Positions 6,588 to 14,595 of a DNA stretch of 23,091 nucleotides are shown one piece after another (position 1 is the first letter of the stretch; every line of letters begins with the position of its first letter). Both the position numbers and the translations under genes were made by a program. This DNA comes from B4-G1 sp964393895. Its GTDB lineage: Bacteria; Chloroflexota; Anaerolineae; B4-G1. Below the pieces are notes generated by a model that saw only the letters and a program-made list of their open reading frames with translations, was not told where the DNA came from and ran no database searches. Location of the stretch: contig CAYMWP010000070.1 in NCBI GenBank assembly GCA_964393895.1, forward strand, positions 1 to 23,091, given 5' to 3'.

Positions 6588-8240
6588 CTACCCGCCCGCC
6601 GCCCAGCCCAGGCTCTCCAGCCCAATCTCCAGGGCCGGGCGCCACAGGGAAGGAGAGCCCAGTAGCATGCGCAGATAGGTCAGCGCCGGGCCGGGCCGCA
6701 GCGCCCACTCCCGGAAGGCCCGTCGCGCCCACCGCTCCAGTTCCTCCGCCCGCAAGTGAGGGTAATCCAGCACCGTCGAGCAGTCCATATCCACCTGCTC
6801 CCAACGAGTGCCGGGGCGGAACCATCCCTGCTCCACCACCTCGAAAAAGAACGGCGAGCCTGGATACGGCGCAGCGATGTGGAACAGTACCAGGTCCAGC
6901 GGAAGCCGCTTGGAGAAACGAATGGTCTCGCGGATGGTCTCCTCCGTTTCACCGGGCAGGCCAACGATAAAGTAGCCCCAGTTACGGATTCCCGCCTCTC
7001 GCGACCAACGCAGCGCCCGCTCCACCCGTTCCAATTTGATACCCTTGCGGACATTGCGCAGCACTTGCTCGCTGCCCGACTCGATCCCCCAGGAGATCCA
7101 GCGGCAGCCGGCCTGGCCCATCAGACGGAGCATTTCCCGATCAACGAAATCCACCCGGCTGTTACACGTCCACTGCATCTTCAGACCCCGCTTCAGCATC
7201 AGCTCACACAGCCCCACCACCTGCTCCCGGCTGACCGTGAATATATCGGCGTACATGTGAATGGAGCGCACTCCCCGCGCGGCCAGGAACTCGATCTCTG
7301 CCATAATGTTCTCTGGCGAGCGGAAGCGGACCGAGTTCCCGTAGGAGACGTGCTTGATACAGAAGCGGCAGCCGCCGGGACAGCCCCGACTGGTGACGAC
7401 GAAAGCATAGGGGCTGGGCACCAGGGGGGCGCGGTACGAAGCCAGCGGCAACAAGTCGTGACGGGGCAGCGGCAGGTCGTCCAGGTGACGGATAAAGGGA
7501 CGATCGGGGTTGACGACGATGTGACCGCCGTCGCGCCACACCAGCCCTTTGATGGATCCCAGCCGTTCAGCAGACCGCCAGTCTGGGTCTGCATCGCCGA
7601 ACAGCTTGCGCAATCGCTCCGCAAAATCCGGCTCCATCCCGCGAGGCTTGTTTGCCACCTGCCACTTACCACCTGCTCCCTCCAGCGTATCAATCAGCTC
7701 GCGCAACGCCAGTTCGGGTTCGCCGCGCAAGCCAAAGTCCAGGCTGGGGAAGGCGCGCATCGTCTCGCGGGGGATGGGAGTGACGTGGGTGCCGAAAGCG
7801 ATGGTCGTCGCTCCCATGCTGCGGGCCAGGAAAGCGCCGTACATGTCGTTGCGCAATGTCGGAGCGGTGACGTGGGTCACGTAATAACGGGGGCGCTTTT
7901 CCTCCAGCAAGCGCTCGAACGCGGCCCAACTCATCCGCAATGGAATGGCGTCCACTATCTCCACCCGATAATCGGGGAACAGGGAAGCCAGTTGGGCCAG
8001 CCCAATCTGGTGCCAGATCATTCCCTCCCTGGAACGCCGCCCCACCCTGTGCTGGCTGCGGATCCAGATGCCGCCATCGGGGGCCGGAGGGTTGACGAAC
8101 AGAATGTCCACACCACCTTGGGGTTGATAATCCAGCCCGGCCCGCACGACCGCGTCGGCATCGGGGAAGCGGGGCGGAGGGACGCGTTCCTGCATCCCGG
8201 CTCCGCGATTCACGGGAATAACGGACGTCCCTGGCCGCAT
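6588..8240 (-). CDS. B12-binding-domain radical SAM protein
   Basis: The 550-residue product carries the radical SAM cluster motif Cys287-x3-Cys291-x2-Cys294 (SRGCPGGCRFC), followed by the SAM-core features WTCNSRVDFVD, WGIESGSEQVLRNV and YFIVGLPGETEETI. The N-terminal 200 residues (VDILFVNPPAPDGG, VEIVDAIPLRMSW) resemble the Rossmann-like cobalamin-binding domain of the BchE/class B methylase group. The usual DxHxxG ligand motif is not visible, which is common in this group. It is the last gene of the glycan operon; its ATG lies 2 bases after the glycosyltransferase stop. A role in C-methylation or another modification of a lipid or sugar is possible but unproven. A run of 7-bp repeats (7654-7681) encodes residues about 189-197 between the two domains and looks like an insertion. 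Confidence 0.88.
   Translation of the reverse strand: MRPGTSVIPVNRGAGMQERVPPPRFPDADAVVRAGLDYQPQGGVDILFVNPPAPDGGIWIRSQHRVGRRSREGMIWHQIGLAQLASLFPDYRVEIVDAIPLRMSWAAFERLLEEKRPRYYVTHVTAPTLRNDMYGAFLARSMGATTIAFGTHVTPIPRETMRAFPSLDFGLRGEPELALRELIDTLEGAGGKWQVANKPRGMEPDFAERLRKLFGDADPDWRSAERLGSIKGLVWRDGGHIVVNPDRPFIRHLDDLPLPRHDLLPLASYRAPLVPSPYAFVVTSRGCPGGCRFCIKHVSYGNSVRFRSPENIMAEIEFLAARGVRSIHMYADIFTVSREQVVGLCELMLKRGLKMQWTCNSRVDFVDREMLRLMGQAGCRWISWGIESGSEQVLRNVRKGIKLERVERALRWSREAGIRNWGYFIVGLPGETEETIRETIRFSKRLPLDLVLFHIAAPYPGSPFFFEVVEQGWFRPGTRWEQVDMDCSTVLDYPHLRAEELERWARRAFREWALRPGPALTYLRMLLGSPSLWRPALEIGLESLGWAAGG
7654..7681. repeat. Heptamer tandem repeat inside the radical SAM gene
   Basis: Four consecutive 7-bp units read GCCACCT, GCCACTT, ACCACCT and GCTCCCT. 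On the coding strand they translate to the GGKWQVAN stretch in the linker between the cobalamin-binding and radical SAM domains. The total of 28 bases is not a multiple of three, so flanking bases must have been adjusted to keep frame. Similar heptamer runs are known in cyanobacteria as short tandemly repeated sequences. Confidence 0.55.
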
Positions 8241-8242
8241 AG

Positions 8243-9439
8243 TTACCCCGCCAAGTCCTGAGCTACCAAAGGCTCACGCTGATTCAGTTCATCCAACACA
8301 CGCATGATGAGCCAGAAAACGGCTAGTTGCAGCCCCACCACCAGAAGCATCACTGCGTACAACAACCAGAACCAGAGGCGATCAATAGACCAGCCGTTCA
8401 GTGAAAGCACTAGGCTGCCGACTCCAAGCGCCAGACCCAAACCCATCGCCGCCAGTCCCATCCAGCCAAAGTGACGCTCCAACGGTCGCTTGAGCATCGG
8501 CTTGCCAAAGAGTCCCTGACGGATGGGCTGTTTGTGGAAGAGAGAGACCAGGTAATTAAAAGTCGCTCCCAGTGAAAAGAGCGTCACCCCAGAGACGACG
8601 CACAAGCTGGCAGCAAAGGCGCTTGCCACACCCCAAATGCCGAGCTGGGTAATGCCGGAGAGCCGCATCCCGATTATGACCGCCGCGACGACGCCGGCGA
8701 CCGCCAGCAGCGCCAGGCCGATGCCGCCCAGGATGCGAACGGGGTTATAGTTCATCGCGGTCCAGATGATGGTATACAGAAAGCGCGTGCCATCCCGCAC
8801 GACGCTCAACTTGGAGCGCCCCACCCGCTCCTTGTAGGGAATGGGAACCTCCAGCCAACGTATCTCTTCGTGGAGCGCGCGTGTGCTCATCACGGGGGTA
8901 AAGTTGAGACCATCGGGGAGCGGGTACAGGCGCGACAGAGCCTCCCGCCGGATGACGCGCATACCGCTGGAGCTATCACTGATGCGACGGTTGGCCAGCA
9001 GGCTCACCAGGTTGGCAAAGATGAAATTGCCGACGCGGCGCACCAACGGCATCTCGCTCTCGCTGCCCGACATACGCGAGCCGACCACCAGGTCCACGTC
9101 TTCGACCAGCGCCGTCTGGCACAGATTCGGAAAATGTTCCGGGGGATAGGTGCCGTCGGCGTCCAGGAAACCCAGCAGGTTCCCGCGCGCCTGGCTAAAG
9201 CCGGTCTTTAGCGCCGCCCCATACCCCCGGTTGACCGGCTGTCGAATGAGACGTGCCTGGGAATACTCAGCAGTGATATCCGCAGTCTTGTCGCTTGAAC
9301 CATCGTCTACCACGATCAACTCCAAATCGTCCACTCCAGCTTCTGCCAGGCTGGGGCGGATGGCAAGCACCCGCTCAATTATCTCGGCGATGCCGCCTTC
9401 CTCGTTGTAAGCCGGAATCACCACTGAAAGAACGTTCAT
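8243..9439 (-). CDS. Membrane-anchored family 2 glycosyltransferase (DPM1/GtrB-like)
   Basis: The 398-residue product has an N-terminal GT-A domain of family 2. The nucleotide-binding start is VVIPAYNEEGG, Asp45-Asp46 lie in VVDDGSSD, and the DxD motif Asp93-Ala-Asp95 (FLDADGTYPPEHF) binds the metal and the sugar nucleotide. The sequence SSSGMRVIRREAL and the GRSKLSVVRDG segment are typical of polyprenyl-phosphate glycosyltransferases. Four helices follow (about residues 238-262, 266-295, 326-348 and 358-382), anchoring the enzyme at the inner membrane. It probably transfers a sugar to polyprenyl phosphate. The ATG at 9439 has GAGGAGGA four bases upstream and overlaps the previous stop as ATGA. 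Confidence 0.9.
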   Translation of the reverse strand: MNVLSVVIPAYNEEGGIAEIIERVLAIRPSLAEAGVDDLELIVVDDGSSDKTADITAEYSQARLIRQPVNRGYGAALKTGFSQARGNLLGFLDADGTYPPEHFPNLCQTALVEDVDLVVGSRMSGSESEMPLVRRVGNFIFANLVSLLANRRISDSSSGMRVIRREALSRLYPLPDGLNFTPVMSTRALHEEIRWLEVPIPYKERVGRSKLSVVRDGTRFLYTIIWTAMNYNPVRILGGIGLALLAVAGVVAAVIIGMRLSGITQLGIWGVASAFAASLCVVSGVTLFSLGATFNYLVSLFHKQPIRQGLFGKPMLKRPLERHFGWMGLAAMGLGLALGVGSLVLSLNGWSIDRLWFWLLYAVMLLVVGLQLAVFWLIMRVLDELNQREPLVAQDLAG

Positions 9440-10329
9440 TGCTTCCTCCTCAAACTGTCAGCCACGGCGCGGCGCAGTTCCTCCTCACCGTACGCTGCTT
9501 CCAAGATTTCACCCTGCATCTCCTCTACGTCCAAGTTTGCGTCCAAGCGCCGCACTATTCGCGCCGGCGCACCCACCGCCAGCGTGTGGGACGGCACGTC
9601 TCGCGTGACCACCGCCCCGGCCCCCACCACTGCTCCGGCCCCCACTCGTACACCGTCCAACAAAATCGCGCCCGCGCCGATCCAGGCGCCATCTTCTACG
9701 ACGATTCCCTGCGTAGTGATTCCCTGCTGGATGACGGGCTGGGCAGGATCGTCGAACAGGTGGTTCACCGCCAATACCTGGACGCCGGGGGCCAGCAAGA
9801 CCGAGTCGCCGATGCGCACGCCACCCTGCCCGCGAATCACACACCGCTCGCCGATATAGCTTTTGCGCCCGATCCAAATGCCGGCCTTGGGCAAATCTCG
9901 AAAGTTGTACACGTGCAACACACTGCCGTGCATCACAAAGGTCTCGTCGCCGATAAAGATCCCCTGGGGGCAGGCGTGGAGATAGACGGAATGATCCAAA
10001 TAGACTCGTCGCCCCAGGCGGATGTTGGCCGGCTGGCACAGGCGGACGCGGTCCTCCACGAGCGGGACACCGTCGCTTTTGAGGATCAGCCGGTAGGCCA
10101 GGGCGCGCAGACCGACGCCAATCAGGCTGGGGATACCCTGCAAGAAAAAGAAGAGAGTTTGCTCCAAAACATAACGGCCCAGACCAGTGGACTGGGCCTC
10201 CACATAGTAACGCAATGCTCCCCGCTGGGAAACCGTCTCCGCCGCAGCTGGCCGACGCGAGACGACGGCGACCCCCTGCCGGGGTTCTTCCGGTTTCAAG
10301 GGAGCGGTGCGCTCACCATTCACACTCAA
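9436..10329 (-). CDS. Left-handed beta-helix (hexapeptide) acyltransferase
   Basis: The 297-residue product has a long run of hexapeptide turns from about residue 105 to 245 (NIRLGRRVYL, GIFIGDETFV, GIWIGRKSYI, GVRIGDSVLL, GAWIGAGAIL, VRVGAGAVVGAGAVV) that form a left-handed beta helix. The loop VLAVNHLFDD contains the histidine expected as catalytic base in maltose/galactoside-type O-acetyltransferases. The C-terminal part (VPSHTLAVGAPARIVRRL) is the usual cap. The N-terminal 90 residues are unlike the short trimeric acetyltransferases and include a hydrophobic helix (LEQTLFFFLQGIPSLIGVGLRALAY) that may associate with the membrane. The likely role is O- or N-acylation of a glycan. The start is a TTG at 10329; a GTG at 10325 two codons later is an alternative. 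Confidence 0.85.
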   Translation of the reverse strand: MSVNGERTAPLKPEEPRQGVAVVSRRPAAAETVSQRGALRYYVEAQSTGLGRYVLEQTLFFFLQGIPSLIGVGLRALAYRLILKSDGVPLVEDRVRLCQPANIRLGRRVYLDHSVYLHACPQGIFIGDETFVMHGSVLHVYNFRDLPKAGIWIGRKSYIGERCVIRGQGGVRIGDSVLLAPGVQVLAVNHLFDDPAQPVIQQGITTQGIVVEDGAWIGAGAILLDGVRVGAGAVVGAGAVVTRDVPSHTLAVGAPARIVRRLDANLDVEEMQGEILEAAYGEEELRRAVADSLRRKQ

Positions 10330-10340
10330 AGACTAGTTCC

Positions 10341-10964
10341 CTATCCGAAAGCCAAACGAGAGCGTCCCCACCCCACCTCGCTCTCCTGGCGCAAAATGAC
10401 GTTAACCGCTGCTTTGAGGTCCCATTTTACCACAAAGTCTAACTTGCCGCGAATCAGGCGGCGAAGCAACTGTCGCCGGCCGCGACCGGTGAGCACCAAA
10501 TAACGGTGGCAGCCCACGGCCCAGCCGGCCTGCATATCCGATTCGGCGTCTCCGATGAGATAAGAATGGGCGAGATCGAGCCCCAAATCCTTGGCCGCCA
10601 TCAACAGCATGCCCGCCTGGGGCTTGCGGCAGGCGCAGCGCTCGTCTGGCCGGTGGGGGCAATACATCACTCGGTCTATGCGCCCGCCAGCTTCCTCGAT
10701 GGCGAGTACCATGCGGGCGTTGATGTCCTCAACTGTCTCCGCAGGAACGATGCCCCGGTTGATGGCCGACTGGTTGGTGACGATGACGATGTACAGGTCC
10801 GTGCGGGCCAGTTTGGCCAGGCCCTCCAGCACGCCGGGGAGAAAGACAAATTCATCCCAGCTTTTGACGTAATCGTCGCGGTTACGACAAATCACGCCGT
10901 CTCGGTCAATAAAGACAGCGCGGCGCGCAAATGATCTCAGCAACATTTGGGCGTTCGGAATCAC
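10341..10964 (-). CDS. gmhB: HAD phosphatase, D-glycero-D-manno-heptose-1,7-bisphosphate 7-phosphatase type
   Basis: The 207-residue product follows the GmhB family: the nucleophile and acid/base pair Asp20 and Asp22 (VFIDRDGV), motif II in IVTNQSAINRG, the zinc-binding arrangement CPH...CACRKP, and motif IV IGDAESDMQAG. It would remove the 7-phosphate (or, in the alpha series, act on the bisphosphate) after the kinase. The reading frame is open to 11150 but that part overlaps the isomerase gene. The GTG at 10964 is chosen because GGGGAGGG lies 6 bases upstream and because it overlaps the isomerase stop as GTGA. An ATG at 10946 is the alternative. Confidence 0.87.
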   Translation of the reverse strand: MIPNAQMLLRSFARRAVFIDRDGVICRNRDDYVKSWDEFVFLPGVLEGLAKLARTDLYIVIVTNQSAINRGIVPAETVEDINARMVLAIEEAGGRIDRVMYCPHRPDERCACRKPQAGMLLMAAKDLGLDLAHSYLIGDAESDMQAGWAVGCHRYLVLTGRGRRQLLRRLIRGKLDFVVKWDLKAAVNVILRQESEVGWGRSRLAFG

Positions 10965-11647
10965 CGACAGCCCTCCCCTACACTGCAAGTGAACGAACGA
11001 GGAAGCGCGACCGGTTGCCGCTCCAACTGCCACCCGGCAGTATCCAGCATCAACGAAACCGGCGGCTCTATCCGCTGTAGCCGCTCCCGCAGCACCGTAC
11101 AGGTCAGGTGGCACAACACCATATGCACGTCCTCGACCTGTTCCATACAATCATTCGGCACAACCACGGGCACGTCCACCAACTCGCTCAACTGCCCGCC
11201 TCCAAAGCCGGAGAACCCGATAGTGATTCCTCCCATCTGGTGCGCCAATTCCACCGCCCGTAAGACGTTGGGCGAGTTGCCACTGCCGCTGAAGGCAACT
11301 ACCACGTCCCCACGCCCAATCAGGCCGCGCAGTTGCTCGGCAAATACGTCATCGTAGGAGAGGTCGTTGCTCAGGGCCGTCATCTCGGGCACGTTATCGG
11401 TCAGCGCCACCACGCGGAAACGCGGGCGGCCGGGAGTAATGGTCCCTTTAGCCAAATCACACTTGAAGTGAGAGGCCGTAGCCGCGCTCCCGCCGTTGCC
11501 CAGCGTGAAAATAGTGGTCCCCACGTAATTGGCACTCAGAAGCACGTCCACCGCTTCGCTGATACTTTGTAACGGCAACTCGGCCAGAGTGGCACGCACT
11601 TGTTCCAGATATAATTGTATTTCTTCCAAGTCTATCTCCTTGTTCAT
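10961..11647 (-). CDS. gmhA: SIS-domain phosphoheptose isomerase
   Basis: The 228-residue product matches sedoheptulose-7-phosphate isomerase, which makes D-glycero-D-manno-heptose 7-phosphate, the first step of activated heptose synthesis. GNGGS (residues 50-54) and His60 align with the E. coli enzyme, as do FSGSGNSPNVL for phosphate binding and the QVEDVHMVLCH segment holding the zinc-ligand Gln and the catalytic His. At the position of the E. coli catalytic Glu65 this protein has Asp64 (SHFKCDLAKG). I believe that is shared by a large subfamily rather than a defect, but I cannot check. The last 30 residues exceed the usual length. The ATG at 11647 overlaps the kinase stop as ATGA. Confidence 0.87.
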   Translation of the reverse strand: MNKEIDLEEIQLYLEQVRATLAELPLQSISEAVDVLLSANYVGTTIFTLGNGGSAATASHFKCDLAKGTITPGRPRFRVVALTDNVPEMTALSNDLSYDDVFAEQLRGLIGRGDVVVAFSGSGNSPNVLRAVELAHQMGGITIGFSGFGGGQLSELVDVPVVVPNDCMEQVEDVHMVLCHLTCTVLRERLQRIEPPVSLMLDTAGWQLERQPVALPRSFTCSVGEGCR

Positions 11648-12765
11648 ATAGTGGGTTGATTCTGGCCCATCACAGGAGCAGCAAAAAAGCCCATCCTGCT
11701 CTCTTGAGACCTCCCATTGACGAACGGGAATACACTGGGTGTCTGTGGCCGCGGCCAGGTTATCGCCTGCATCACTTCCACGCCCTGTCGCTCAAACGCG
11801 AAAGGAAAACGCTCCAGTCCCATCGCTTCCAGCGCCTCTGTCACACCATCCTGCCGTTCTACGGGACAGTAGAGCATCAAAAATCCGCCGTCATCGGAGC
11901 CGCTTATCTTGCCACCCAGCGCTCCATTCTCACGCGCCACCCGGTAGCATTGAGCCAAGAACGGAGTGGCAGCCTCATTCCCCGGCAATTTACACTCCTC
12001 CACCCAGGAGCTATGCAGCAGAGCGCCGAACGATTCCAAATCTCCCCGTTCCAACGCGGCCCGGATCTCTAACCCCAACTCTCTTATCACACTCAGTTGC
12101 AATTTCGTCTCCCCATCCCCCTGCTGACTGCCTCTCTCCTGGCGTTGAAAGATGGTGGAAGAGGAGGAAGAGAGCCGGCCGTAAAAGAGCATCAGGTTGC
12201 TCTCCAGTGCCTCGTGCGTTCCGATGGGGAGCCGCAGTGGTTCAACAGTCACGCCGCTGCGGGAGAAGGTGATACAGTTGAGGCCGCCAAAGGCAGACAC
12301 ATAATGATTCTGCTTGCCCGCCGACAACCCCAGTTTCTCAACCCAGATGTGACAAGCCAGGTCCGCCACTTCCTCCGGGTTCAGATCCAAACCACACCAA
12401 AACGCAAGGGCCTTGATCATAGAGACTGCCACGCTGTTGGAGGAGCCCAAGCCCACGCCGGGAGGGATCTGGGAAGCGAGAAAGACCGTCAAGCCATCGC
12501 GGAGGTTAAAGTAACGAGCGATTGCTTTGGGCAAATTCAGGTCATCATCCGCCAAACCGTCTCCAGTAGACCCACGGAAAAACGTGCGATAGTCGGCGGA
12601 CGTGATCCGCAACTCGTCCGCGTATCCAGGGGTGAGGATAGTATAGGCGTAGTGATTGATAGTGGCGCCAATCGTCAAGCCACCCCACCGCTCGTCACAG
12701 GCCGGTGCGCCGATCCCTTCTCCCAAGAGGCTAATGCGTATTGGAGCACGCGCAATCAGAATCAT
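11644..12765 (-). CDS. GHMP kinase related to HddA, with altered active-site residues
   Basis: The 373-residue product has the overall sequence and length of D-glycero-D-manno-heptose-7-phosphate 1-kinase (HddA). The ATP loop is recognisable as PPGVGLGSS (101-109). Other landmarks are changed: the N-terminal GGGTDxP loop reads GEGIGAP (15-21), the GKQDQY motif holding the proposed catalytic Asp reads GKQNHY with Asn153, and the C-terminal GAGGGGF loop reads GSDDGGF (289-295). The frame is intact and the gene sits between a sugar transferase and gmhA, so it is maintained. It may act on another substrate, need a different catalytic residue, or be inactive. The start is an ATG at 12765 with GGGAGG 5 bases upstream, 18 bases after the preceding gene. 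Confidence 0.82.
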   Translation of the reverse strand: MILIARAPIRISLLGEGIGAPACDERWGGLTIGATINHYAYTILTPGYADELRITSADYRTFFRGSTGDGLADDDLNLPKAIARYFNLRDGLTVFLASQIPPGVGLGSSNSVAVSMIKALAFWCGLDLNPEEVADLACHIWVEKLGLSAGKQNHYVSAFGGLNCITFSRSGVTVEPLRLPIGTHEALESNLMLFYGRLSSSSSTIFQRQERGSQQGDGETKLQLSVIRELGLEIRAALERGDLESFGALLHSSWVEECKLPGNEAATPFLAQCYRVARENGALGGKISGSDDGGFLMLYCPVERQDGVTEALEAMGLERFPFAFERQGVEVMQAITWPRPQTPSVFPFVNGRSQESRMGFFAAPVMGQNQPTI

Positions 12766-12783
12766 TCCAACCTCCCGACTTTT

Positions 12784-14283
12784 CTAACAAGCTCCTCGCC
12801 CCTTGAACACCGCCCCAACAGTGCCGAACAGCAATTTCAAATCCTGCCAGACAGTATAGTTGCGAATGTACTGCATGTCCATTCGGACGCGCTCTTCGTA
12901 GGTAATATCCGAGCGGCCACTGGTCTGCCATAGACCGGTCATCCCCGGCTTGACCGTCAACAGATTGTGCCGCCAGCGGTGGAAATGGCGCAGTTCCTGC
13001 GGGGTGATCATTCGCGGCCCGACCAGGCTCATCTGCCCCTTCAAAACGTTGAACAGTTGCGGCAATTCGTCCAGGCTATAGCGGCGCATAAAGTGCCCCA
13101 TCCGGGTGATGCGAGGATCGTCCTGTATCTTGCCCGTCCGCTCCCACTCTTCCTTCAACTCTGGGTGCGCCTCCAGGTAACCATCAGCGTCCGGTATCAT
13201 ACTGCGGAATTTGTGAGCATCGAACCGTCGCCCGTATAACCCCACCACCCGCCGCCGATGAAAGATCGGGCCTGGAGAATCAAGATAAATCGCAAGGGCG
13301 ATAAATGGTAGAATTGGCAGCAACACGACACAACCTACCACCGCCCCCACATAATCCAACATCATCTTGAACAGGGCGTCCATCCCGGTGATGCGAGTTC
13401 GATTGAGGCTCATCATCGGAACAAAGCCGACCTCCCGCACCTGGGCGCCGGTGGTGAAAAGCTCGTAAAGGCCGGAGGAGAGGCAAATGCGCACTCTGTC
13501 GTCCGTTCCCCAGTCGCGGTAGATGTCCAACAGCTCCTCCCGCCGCAGGGCGGTGGGAATAACGATGAGATCGTCTACCTCCAAACTCTGAATGAGACTG
13601 CCCAGCCTACTGAGGCCGTTCAGTACGGGCACATTCTCGACCCTGGCCCCCCGCTGCTGCGTCGGCTCCACGAAACCCACTACCTCGACCCCTGCGCTCC
13701 GCGAGGCGCGCAACTGAGCCGCCACCGCCCGTCCCTCTTCATTGGCCCCTACTATCAGCGCCCTCCGGATGAACCAGCCACGCCGCCGCAGATGGTAAAC
13801 CAGGCGCCGGTATCCAAACCGGATCGATGACACGCTGGCGACGGAAAATAGCCAGACGATTGCCAGCCAGCCTCGTGAGATGTCTTGCTCGACACTACGG
13901 TCGAGAAAACTGTAAAAGATCAGGCCAACCAGCCCGGCAGTGCAAGCATTGATCACGTTGACGTACTCTTGCGTGCCGCCGAAAAGGCGGTCCGGATGAT
14001 ATAGCCCATTCAGGGCAAAGAGCAGCGCCCACACCGGAACAGCGATCAAGGCCAGGCGGAAGTAGAAAGCCTCGGATAAAAAGCCATAATACTCGAGCAA
14101 ATGGAAACGCACCTGATAAGCCGCCGCCATACTCAAAACAATACAAACCACGTCCAGCAGAGGCAACGGTACCACTGCCCAGAGCATGGAGAGCCTCTCA
14201 GGCCTGGCCCGCTTGCGCAGAGTAGAAAAAGGCGGGGACTGTGCTGTCGAAATAACTTGTCGCTGACTGATCCTGGATGCCAA
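12784..14283 (-). CDS. Polyprenyl-phosphate sugar-1-phosphate transferase (WcaJ/WbaP-type)
   Basis: The 499-residue product starts glycan assembly by moving a sugar 1-phosphate from a nucleotide sugar to undecaprenyl phosphate. Four to five helices lie between residues 35 and 155, followed by a Rossmann-like domain (RRALIVGANEEG at 173-184) and a fifth-type re-entrant helix at 308-334. The catalytic domain then runs GLYGRRFDAHKFRSM (348-362), DDPRITRMGHFMRRYSLDELPQL and MSLVGPR to the end, as in the family. Length is typical (about 460-500). The start is a TTG at 14283, supported by GGGAGGAGGG ending 5 bases upstream. It is the first gene of the seven-gene operon. Confidence 0.93.
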   Translation of the reverse strand: MASRISQRQVISTAQSPPFSTLRKRARPERLSMLWAVVPLPLLDVVCIVLSMAAAYQVRFHLLEYYGFLSEAFYFRLALIAVPVWALLFALNGLYHPDRLFGGTQEYVNVINACTAGLVGLIFYSFLDRSVEQDISRGWLAIVWLFSVASVSSIRFGYRRLVYHLRRRGWFIRRALIVGANEEGRAVAAQLRASRSAGVEVVGFVEPTQQRGARVENVPVLNGLSRLGSLIQSLEVDDLIVIPTALRREELLDIYRDWGTDDRVRICLSSGLYELFTTGAQVREVGFVPMMSLNRTRITGMDALFKMMLDYVGAVVGCVVLLPILPFIALAIYLDSPGPIFHRRRVVGLYGRRFDAHKFRSMIPDADGYLEAHPELKEEWERTGKIQDDPRITRMGHFMRRYSLDELPQLFNVLKGQMSLVGPRMITPQELRHFHRWRHNLLTVKPGMTGLWQTSGRSDITYEERVRMDMQYIRNYTVWQDLKLLFGTVGAVFKGRGAC

Positions 14284-14595
14284 GCTTACCCTCCTCCCAA
14301 CGGTGCATAATCAACGTATGTAAAATTGAAACTATCAGCATTATTGTAAAAGGCAATCGTCAGTGACAAGTAACTAATATCCTGAAAACTGACTAGAGAT
14401 ACGGGCTAAATTCGCGTCCCTCCCAACTCTTCTAGTCATTTTCTAGGATTATCATCACCATTAACCAACCCCCCTCCAATAAAATGTAGACAATGGCAAA
14501 ATCCAACAAATAGTATGCTATTTCAGGATCACAGAGGTCCTGAAGAGTTTTTTGTTGCCTGGCAACGGACGACAGCACACCGCAATAGGGCTTAC
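14284..14595. promoter_or_regulatory. Divergent, AT-rich intergenic region between glycan operon and surface-protein genes
   Basis: This 312-base stretch is visibly richer in A and T than the genes around it and must hold promoters for both directions. I could not find a -35/-10 pair with proper spacing on either strand, so no promoter is marked. GACTAGA (14391-14397) and TCTAGTC (14432-14438) form an inverted repeat. The palindrome GTTGCCTGGCAAC (14554-14566) lies just before the chosen start of the FecR-like gene. A reading-frame extension to an ATG at 14515 exists but lacks a ribosome binding site. Confidence 0.5.
14522..14553 (+). terminator. Terminator-like hairpin in the leader of the FecR-like gene
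   Basis: TTCAGGA (14522-14528) pairs perfectly with TCCTGAA (14538-14544) across a 9-base loop, followed after GAG by six T (14548-14553). This is the form of an intrinsic terminator on the + strand. It stands before the likely start at 14596, with no gene ending upstream on that strand, so it would act as a leader attenuator rather than a gene end. The stem is only 7 bp with a 3-base gap to the T-run. Confidence 0.4.

Noticed and set aside
6756..8261. A 501-codon open frame on the + strand opposite the radical SAM gene
   Set aside because: It is antisense to a gene with intact radical SAM motifs, has no recognisable domain, and is explained by the high GC content that depletes stop codons.
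9295..10503. A 402-codon + strand frame across the glycosyltransferase/acyltransferase/phosphatase genes
   Set aside because: It runs antisense through three genes with clear family motifs and crosses their boundaries, so it is a shadow frame.
10965..11150. Upstream extension of the GmhB-like frame to 11150
   Set aside because: It would overlap the isomerase gene by about 190 bases, has no homology to HAD enzymes, and a strong ribosome site fits the GTG at 10964.
14515..14595. N-terminal extension of the FecR-like protein from the ATG at 14515
   Set aside because: There is no ribosome binding site before it, the stretch is AT-rich and contains a terminator-like hairpin, and it would place the signal peptide more than 70 residues from the N-terminus. 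It is not fully excluded.
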